Source of the DNA: Rhizobiales bacterium TNE-4 | GTDB taxonomy: Bacteria > Pseudomonadota > Alphaproteobacteria > Rhizobiales > Beijerinckiaceae | Direction: 5' to 3' | DNA: 64,000 bases | Assembly: GCA_019083985.1 (NCBI GenBank) | Contig: JAHRCV010000001.1 | Location: 372,001-436,000, forward strand | Shown here: piece after piece, positions 59,709-64,000 of the stretch | How positions within the stretch are numbered: the first letter of the stretch is position 1 | How the letters are laid out: the number at the start of each line of letters is the position of its first letter | Notes under the pieces: model-generated | What the model saw: only the letters and a program-made list of their open reading frames with translations | What the model was told of the DNA's origin: nothing | Database searches by the model: none | Program-made: the position numbers and the translations under genes

Positions 59709-60954
59709 AGAATTGACGATCACCGCCATGGGCGCCAAAGGCGATGGCGTCGCACGCCATGAAGGCCGCGCCATTCATGTACCCTATACTTTGGCGGGCG
59801 AACGGATCGTCGCCACAGTTGATGGTGAGCGCGGCGAATTGAACGAAGTGCTTCTGCCTTCGCCTGATCGCATTGCGCCGTTCTGCCAATATTTCGGCCA
59901 TTGCGGTGGCTGCGCATTGCAGCATTGGACGCCTGAATCCTACGCCTTGTGGAAACGCGGCCTCCTCGGCAATGCGCTCTTGCAGCAAGGTCTTGAGACG
60001 ACGATCAAGCCCCTGATCAACGCGCATGGCGCAGGACGTCGCCGTGTCGTTTTCCATGCGCGAAAAAAAGACGGTCGTGCCGAGGCTGGTTTCATGGCGC
60101 GCGGCACGCATGATCTCGTCGCGATTGAACGCTGTCCTATTCTTGTGCCTGCGCTCGCGGATGCGCCGGCCTTGGCAACGCGCCTTGCGCAGATCATCGA
60201 TAGCGACAAGCCGCTCGATATTCATCTCACCGCTACGGATAGCGGGATCGATTGTGATGTGCGCGGGCTTGGGCCGCCCAGCGACCGACAGCGGCGTCGG
60301 CTTGTTGAAAATTTCGATGGTTTTGGACTCGCACGCCTGTCGGTCCATGGAGCCCTCGTTGCTTTGCGAAATGATCCTGTGCTGCGGATCGGTCGCGCCA
60401 CGGTCGTTGTACCGAGCGGCTCATTCTTGCAGGCAACGGCAGAGGGCGAAGCGGCGCTCACAACCATCGCGGTGGAGATGGCTGGCAATGCCAAAAAGAT
60501 CGCCGATCTCTTTTGTGGTGTCGGCCCGTTCAGTCTGCGATTGGCTGAGAAGGCAGGCGTGAGCGCTTTTGATTCCGATGAAAAGGCGGTGGCGGCTTTA
60601 TCATCGGCGCGTGCGGAAGGTTTGAAGCCGATCAAGGCATCGGTGCGCGATCTCTTTCGCGTGCCGCTGGTACCAACCGAGTTGAATGGCTTTGATGCTG
60701 TTCTGCTTGACCCGCCACGCGCGGGTGCCAAAGCGCAAATGGCTGAGCTTGCGCGAAGCGATGTCCCGCGCATCATCTCCGTGGCGTGTGATGTTCAGAG
60801 CTTCGCACGTGATGCAAAAATTCTCATTGAGGCCGGCTACACCTGTGAACGTGTGGTGCCGGTTGATCAATTCGCCTATTCGGCTCATCTTGAAATGATT
60901 GGCCTTTTCACAAAAATCGTGGCACCCGCACGCAAGCGCCGTCTCTTGGGGTGA
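59692..60954 (+). CDS. class I SAM RNA methyltransferase of the RlmD/TrmA type
   Basis: A 420-residue uracil-C5 RNA methyltransferase. It has a TRAM-like N-terminal segment (HEELTITAMGAKGDGVARHE), a 4Fe-4S cysteine cluster in CQYFGHCGGCALQHW, the SAM loop IADLFCGVGPFSLRLAEKAG, the LLDPPRAGAKAQM motif and a catalytic cysteine in ISVACDVQSFARD. Target (tRNA U54 or rRNA) is not decided. The start is uncertain: GTG at 59692 inside tlyA gives a normal N-terminus, with TTG one codon later as an alternative. Confidence 0.88.
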   Translation: MLKLHEELTITAMGAKGDGVARHEGRAIHVPYTLAGERIVATVDGERGELNEVLLPSPDRIAPFCQYFGHCGGCALQHWTPESYALWKRGLLGNALLQQGLETTIKPLINAHGAGRRRVVFHARKKDGRAEAGFMARGTHDLVAIERCPILVPALADAPALATRLAQIIDSDKPLDIHLTATDSGIDCDVRGLGPPSDRQRRRLVENFDGFGLARLSVHGALVALRNDPVLRIGRATVVVPSGSFLQATAEGEAALTTIAVEMAGNAKKIADLFCGVGPFSLRLAEKAGVSAFDSDEKAVAALSSARAEGLKPIKASVRDLFRVPLVPTELNGFDAVLLDPPRAGAKAQMAELARSDVPRIISVACDVQSFARDAKILIEAGYTCERVVPVDQFAYSAHLEMIGLFTKIVAPARKRRLLG

Positions 60955-60956
60955 TC

Positions 60957-62378
60957 ATGGCGCTGAGCGATCAGGAGCTGTTCTTGCATCTCGCCGCATT
61001 GATCGGTGAGACCCATGTGCTGACAAGGCCAGACGATATGGCGCCTTTCTGCAAAGAATGGCGCGGGCTGTTTCCCGGCCGTGCGCGTGCTGTCGTGCGG
61101 CCCGCAAACACCGCCGAAGTTTCAGCACTTCTGCAATTTTGTAATACACATCGTATTCCGATCGTACCGCAGGGTGGCAATACAGGGCTCGTCGGCGGGC
61201 AAACCCCATGGGACAAGGGCGATGAAATCGTTCTGTCTCTTCAGCGCATGAACCACATCCGCGACGTCGATCCGCTGTCTGACACGATGGTGGTGGAAGC
61301 CGGCGTTACATTATTCGCGGCACAAGAAGCCGCCGAGAAAGTTGATCGCCTGTTTCCGCTTTCGCTCGCTTCCGAAGGCTCTTGCACCATTGGCGGCAAT
61401 CTCGCGTCCAATGCGGGTGGAACGGCGGTGCTCGCCTATGGCAATGCGCGTGAGTTGACGATGGGGCTAGAAGTCGTACTTGCCGATGGCCGCGTCATGG
61501 ATCTCTTGGGCCGCCTGCGTAAAGACAATACCGGCTATGATCTCAAGAACATGTTCATCGGGTCGGAAGGAACGCTGGGTGTCATTACAGCGGCAGTCCT
61601 CAAACTCTATCCGCGTCCGCGCGCGCAGGTGACGGTTTTTGCTGGTCTCGCATCACCTTCCGCGGCACTTGCGCTCCTCAACCATCTCAAAGCCGATTTT
61701 GGCGCGGGCGTAACGACATTTGAGCTTCTGCCACGCATCGCGCTTGATATGGTCTGTGATCATATTACTGGCAATCGTGATCCATTGGTCACGCGGCATG
61801 ATTGGTATGTGCTGGCTGAAATATCGGGCGCTGATGAAAGTCTGTCTGAGCGCGTGACAGCCTCATTCGCTGCAATGATTGAAGAGGGTGTGGTCGCTGA
61901 TGCCGCGATCGCGCTATCGCTCGATCAACGCATGGCGCTATGGCGTCTGCGTGAGACATTGCCCGAAGCGCAAGGCCATGAAGGCGGATCGATCAAGCAC
62001 GATATCGCGGTCCCTTTAGCGTCTGTGCCGCAATTGATCGATGATGTCTGCACACGCGTTGAGAAGCTTGTACCGGGGGCGCGGCCTGTACCCTTCGGTC
62101 ATTTGGGCGATGGCAATCTCCATTTCAACATCACCCAGCCCAAAGGCATGGAGCGGGCCGCCTTCATGGCCTTGTGGGATGATATAGGCGCGATCGTTTA
62201 TGACGAGACGGTGAAACGGCGCGGTTCCATTTCGGCTGAGCATGGCATTGGGCGGCTGAAAAAGAAGCTCTTGCGCGAAGTGAAGGATCCAGTGGCGCTT
62301 GATGTGATGGCAGGGCTCAAGCGCATGCTTGATCCCCATGGCATTCTCAATCCGGGCAAGGTCATCGATGCTCCATAA
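60957..62378 (+). CDS. FAD-binding D-2-hydroxyacid dehydrogenase (GlcD/D2HGDH-like)
   Basis: A 473-residue flavoprotein of the vanillyl-alcohol-oxidase fold. The FAD domain shows VPQGGNTGLVGGQTP, LASEGSCTIGGNLASNAGGT and GYDLKNMFIGSEGTLGVIT; the C-terminal domain ends with GHLGDGNLHFNIT and SAEHGIGRLKKKLL, typical of D-lactate or D-2-hydroxyglutarate dehydrogenases. The electron acceptor may be ETF. ATG at 60957 is preferred to GTG six bases upstream, which overlaps the previous stop. Confidence 0.93.
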   Translation: MALSDQELFLHLAALIGETHVLTRPDDMAPFCKEWRGLFPGRARAVVRPANTAEVSALLQFCNTHRIPIVPQGGNTGLVGGQTPWDKGDEIVLSLQRMNHIRDVDPLSDTMVVEAGVTLFAAQEAAEKVDRLFPLSLASEGSCTIGGNLASNAGGTAVLAYGNARELTMGLEVVLADGRVMDLLGRLRKDNTGYDLKNMFIGSEGTLGVITAAVLKLYPRPRAQVTVFAGLASPSAALALLNHLKADFGAGVTTFELLPRIALDMVCDHITGNRDPLVTRHDWYVLAEISGADESLSERVTASFAAMIEEGVVADAAIALSLDQRMALWRLRETLPEAQGHEGGSIKHDIAVPLASVPQLIDDVCTRVEKLVPGARPVPFGHLGDGNLHFNITQPKGMERAAFMALWDDIGAIVYDETVKRRGSISAEHGIGRLKKKLLREVKDPVALDVMAGLKRMLDPHGILNPGKVIDAP

Positions 62379-62402
62379 AAAAGCCCGGGCCGAAGCCCGG
62401 GC
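62377..62402 (-). terminator. terminator shared by the FAD oxidase and metQ genes
   Basis: Perfect eight-base-pair stem GCCCGGGC/GCCCGGGC around CGAA (TTCG on the minus strand), followed on the minus strand by TTTTTT. It terminates the leftward metNIQ operon and stands directly at the end of the rightward gene. Confidence 0.9.
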
Positions 62403-62450
62403 AGTGGAGAGGGCGTGACGTGCGCCGTCTCGGAGGAGTCATGAAAAGAT

Positions 62451-63242
62451 TTACCAGCCGGCCAGAACTGCGCCCTTGTACTTGTCGGCGATGAAGGCCT
62501 TCACTTCTGGTGATTGATAGGCTTCAAGCAGCGCGAGCGCCCACGGGGCATTCTTGTCCGCTGATCGCACAGCGATCAGATTGACATAAGGACCTTTCGG
62601 ATCTTCGCGCAGAATGGCGCTGGTCGGTTCAATCTTCGCTTCGACCGCATAATTGGTGTTGATCGCGGCGGCCGCGACATCAGGCAGCGAACGCGCCGTC
62701 TGTGCGGCATCGACTTCGACGAATTTCAACTTCTTCGGATTATCGATGATATCAGCAATTGTTGGCTTGAAACCGACGCCATCGCGTAACTTAATCACGC
62801 CCTTGTCGCGCAAAAGCAGAAGGGAACGGCCGCCATTGGTTGGATCATTCTGGATGGCAATGGTCGCGCCATCGGGGATCTCAGCCCAGCTCTTATATTT
62901 GGCCGAATAGATGCCGAGCGGGAAATTTACCGTCTGGCCAATCGAGATGAGATCAAATTTGCGATCTTTCACCTGATTGTCGAGATAGGGCGCATTCTGG
63001 AATGAATTGGCATCGAGTTCGCCTGCACTGAGCGCCTGATTGGGCACGACATAATCGGTGAATTCGATGATCTTGAGGTCAAGGCCCTTTTTGGCAGCAA
63101 TCGGTTTGACGGCTTCGAGGATCTGGGCATGCGGCCCCGGTGTCACACCGATACGAACGACTTTCGGTGTTTGCGCCAGCGAAGTTCCAGCAAACGCTGT
63201 GACAGCAGCCGCGGCGAGAAGAGTACGGCGTGTGAACGACAT
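62451..63242 (-). CDS. metQ: MetQ/NlpA family substrate-binding protein
   Basis: Periplasmic methionine-binding component of the MetNIQ ABC importer. The 263-residue protein has a signal peptide with a twin arginine (MSFTRRTLLAAAAVTAFAGT) and no lipobox cysteine, so it is probably soluble in the periplasm or Tat-exported rather than lipid-anchored. Family blocks include VRIGVTPGPHAQILEAVKPI, TDYVVPNQALSAGELDANSF and AIQNDPTNGGRSLLLL. The final gene of the leftward operon. Confidence 0.93.
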   Translation of the reverse strand: MSFTRRTLLAAAAVTAFAGTSLAQTPKVVRIGVTPGPHAQILEAVKPIAAKKGLDLKIIEFTDYVVPNQALSAGELDANSFQNAPYLDNQVKDRKFDLISIGQTVNFPLGIYSAKYKSWAEIPDGATIAIQNDPTNGGRSLLLLRDKGVIKLRDGVGFKPTIADIIDNPKKLKFVEVDAAQTARSLPDVAAAAINTNYAVEAKIEPTSAILREDPKGPYVNLIAVRSADKNAPWALALLEAYQSPEVKAFIADKYKGAVLAGW

Positions 63243-63271
63243 GATGAGGTCCTTTCTAGGGTTGATGACAA

Positions 63272-63937
63272 TCAGGAATGACGCAGGCGTTTGTTGACGC
63301 GACGGGCGATGAAATCACCAAACGTTTGGGTTGACTGAACGAGGATGACGAGGATGGCGACGACCAGCGCCATCACATCGGGCATGAAACGTTGGTAGCC
63401 ATAGCGAATGCCGAGATCGCCTAATACGCCACCACCAACCGCACCGACCATGGCTGAGAAGCCGAGGAGGCTCACAATGGCCAGTGTGAGGCCCAGAATG
63501 ATCGCGGGTGCGGCCTCTGGCACGAGAACTTTGCGGACGATTTGCAGCGGTGTCGCACCGAACGCACGCGCGGCTTCAACGAGGCCTTGATCGACCTCAC
63601 GGATTGCCGCTTCGACGATACGGGCGATGAACGGTGTCGCAGCGATTGTTAAGGGCACAATCGCTGCGCGTGTGCCAATCGACGTCCCGGCAATCAGGCG
63701 TGTGAACGGCACGATGGCGACAACAAGAATGATGAATGGTGTCGAGCGTGTGACATTGACGAGAAAACCAAGTGCGGTGTTGAGAGTGGGAGATGCGAAC
63801 AATTCACCCTTCTTGCTGGTTGCAAGAAAAACACCGAGCGGCAGGCCGAACAGAATGCCCAATCCACCTGCGAGTGCGACCATGGTAAGTGTGTCGAGCG
63901 TGGCGTCGATGATGATACGGATAAGTTCAGGCGACAT
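63272..63937 (-). CDS. metI: methionine ABC transporter permease
   Basis: A 221-residue permease with five to six membrane helices. It has TLTMVALAGGLGILFGLPLG, VNVTRSTPFIILVVAIVPF and the EAA coupling loop IREVDQGLVEAARAFGATPL, which contacts the MetN ATPase. Lies 29 bases upstream of metQ and overlaps the end of metN. Confidence 0.95.
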   Translation of the reverse strand: MSPELIRIIIDATLDTLTMVALAGGLGILFGLPLGVFLATSKKGELFASPTLNTALGFLVNVTRSTPFIILVVAIVPFTRLIAGTSIGTRAAIVPLTIAATPFIARIVEAAIREVDQGLVEAARAFGATPLQIVRKVLVPEAAPAIILGLTLAIVSLLGFSAMVGAVGGGVLGDLGIRYGYQRFMPDVMALVVAILVILVQSTQTFGDFIARRVNKRLRHS

Positions 63938-64000
63938 GGCGCACCTTTTCTTTACGGGTCAGCGCTTCGCCGAATGGATGCCGCTCCACGTCAATGCCGA
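63927..64000 (-). CDS. metN: methionine ABC transporter ATP-binding protein, C-terminal fragment
   Basis: Only the last 23 codons are inside the window, ending VERHPFGEALTRKEKVRHVA and a TGA that overlaps the start of metI by 11 bases. No ATPase motif is visible, so the identity rests on the metN-metI-metQ gene order. Another frame on this strand ends earlier (HSAKR-stop) and is a possible alternative. Confidence 0.55.
   Translation of the reverse strand, partial: GIDVERHPFGEALTRKEKVRHVA

Overview
The window looks like chromosomal core and accessory DNA of an alphaproteobacterium of the order Hyphomicrobiales (Rhizobiales). The evidence is the split ATP synthase operon with separate b and b' genes, an aa3-type cox operon in the alphaproteobacterial order (coxB-coxA-ctaB-small protein-ctaG-ctaE-DUF983-surf1, then thrC and an M16 peptidase), an IalB-family protein, a long decaprenyl-type prenyl synthase, a nadABC operon behind palindromic operators, and dispersed palindromic elements of the type common in this order. 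I cannot assign a genus. No rRNA, tRNA, phage, insertion sequence or CRISPR array was recognised.

Layout. 1-2.2 kb: F0 part of the ATP synthase operon, closed by a strong terminator. 2.3-9.9 kb: a family-4-like uracil-DNA glycosylase, ETF-ubiquinone oxidoreductase, a secreted TPR protein overlapping ispE, a polyprenyl synthase and a small methyltransferase, with repeat-rich spacers. 10-18.7 kb: a glycine-centred block. It holds two secreted glycine-rich proteins (one with 13 repeats of about 27 residues, one with a run of 25 glycines), a small Cys/Trp-rich secreted protein, glyQ without glyS, and the glycine-cleavage operon gcvT-gcvH-gcvPA-gcvPB behind a tandem glycine riboswitch. 18.7-19.9 kb: a lipoprotein gene and an ialB-like gene. 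20.2-29.4 kb: the cytochrome oxidase operon running into thrC and an M16 peptidase gene. 29.4-39.1 kb: an acetyltransferase, a GGDEF/EAL protein, acuI-like reductase, HdeD-like protein, pyruvate phosphate dikinase and a SleB-like hydrolase.

39.1-42.8 kb is the most notable part: a compact bufferin-type RiPP cluster. A secreted precursor with four cysteines, a DUF692/MNIO oxidase, a DUF2063 partner protein and a DoxX membrane protein are transcribed leftwards. An ECF sigma factor and an NrsF-type (DUF1109) membrane anti-sigma are transcribed rightwards. The shared spacer carries two divergent promoter-like sites of the same form (TGTAAC, 16-17 bases, CGAA), which suggests that the sigma factor controls both arms. 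By analogy with described bufferin systems the product would be a modified periplasmic metal (copper) chelator.

42.8-64 kb: nadC-nadB-nadA, an MFS transporter, a Prx5-like peroxiredoxin, a DsbD-N-terminal-like protein, YqgE, a LysR regulator, Sua5, an acyl-CoA dehydrogenase, CorA, an SRAP (HMCES/YedK) protein ending in a sliding-clamp-like motif, CsbD, a pirin, dxs-tlyA-RNA methyltransferase-FAD oxidase, and the methionine transporter metN(partial)-metI-metQ at the right edge.

Several operons contain perfect or near-perfect GC hairpins with stable tetraloops between genes (after atpE, after coxA, before and after ctaE). They lack T tracts and may tune mRNA stability rather than terminate transcription. 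Start codons were moved inward from the longest open frame wherever a ribosome-binding site, signal peptide or family comparison favoured it; these choices are stated in each entry.
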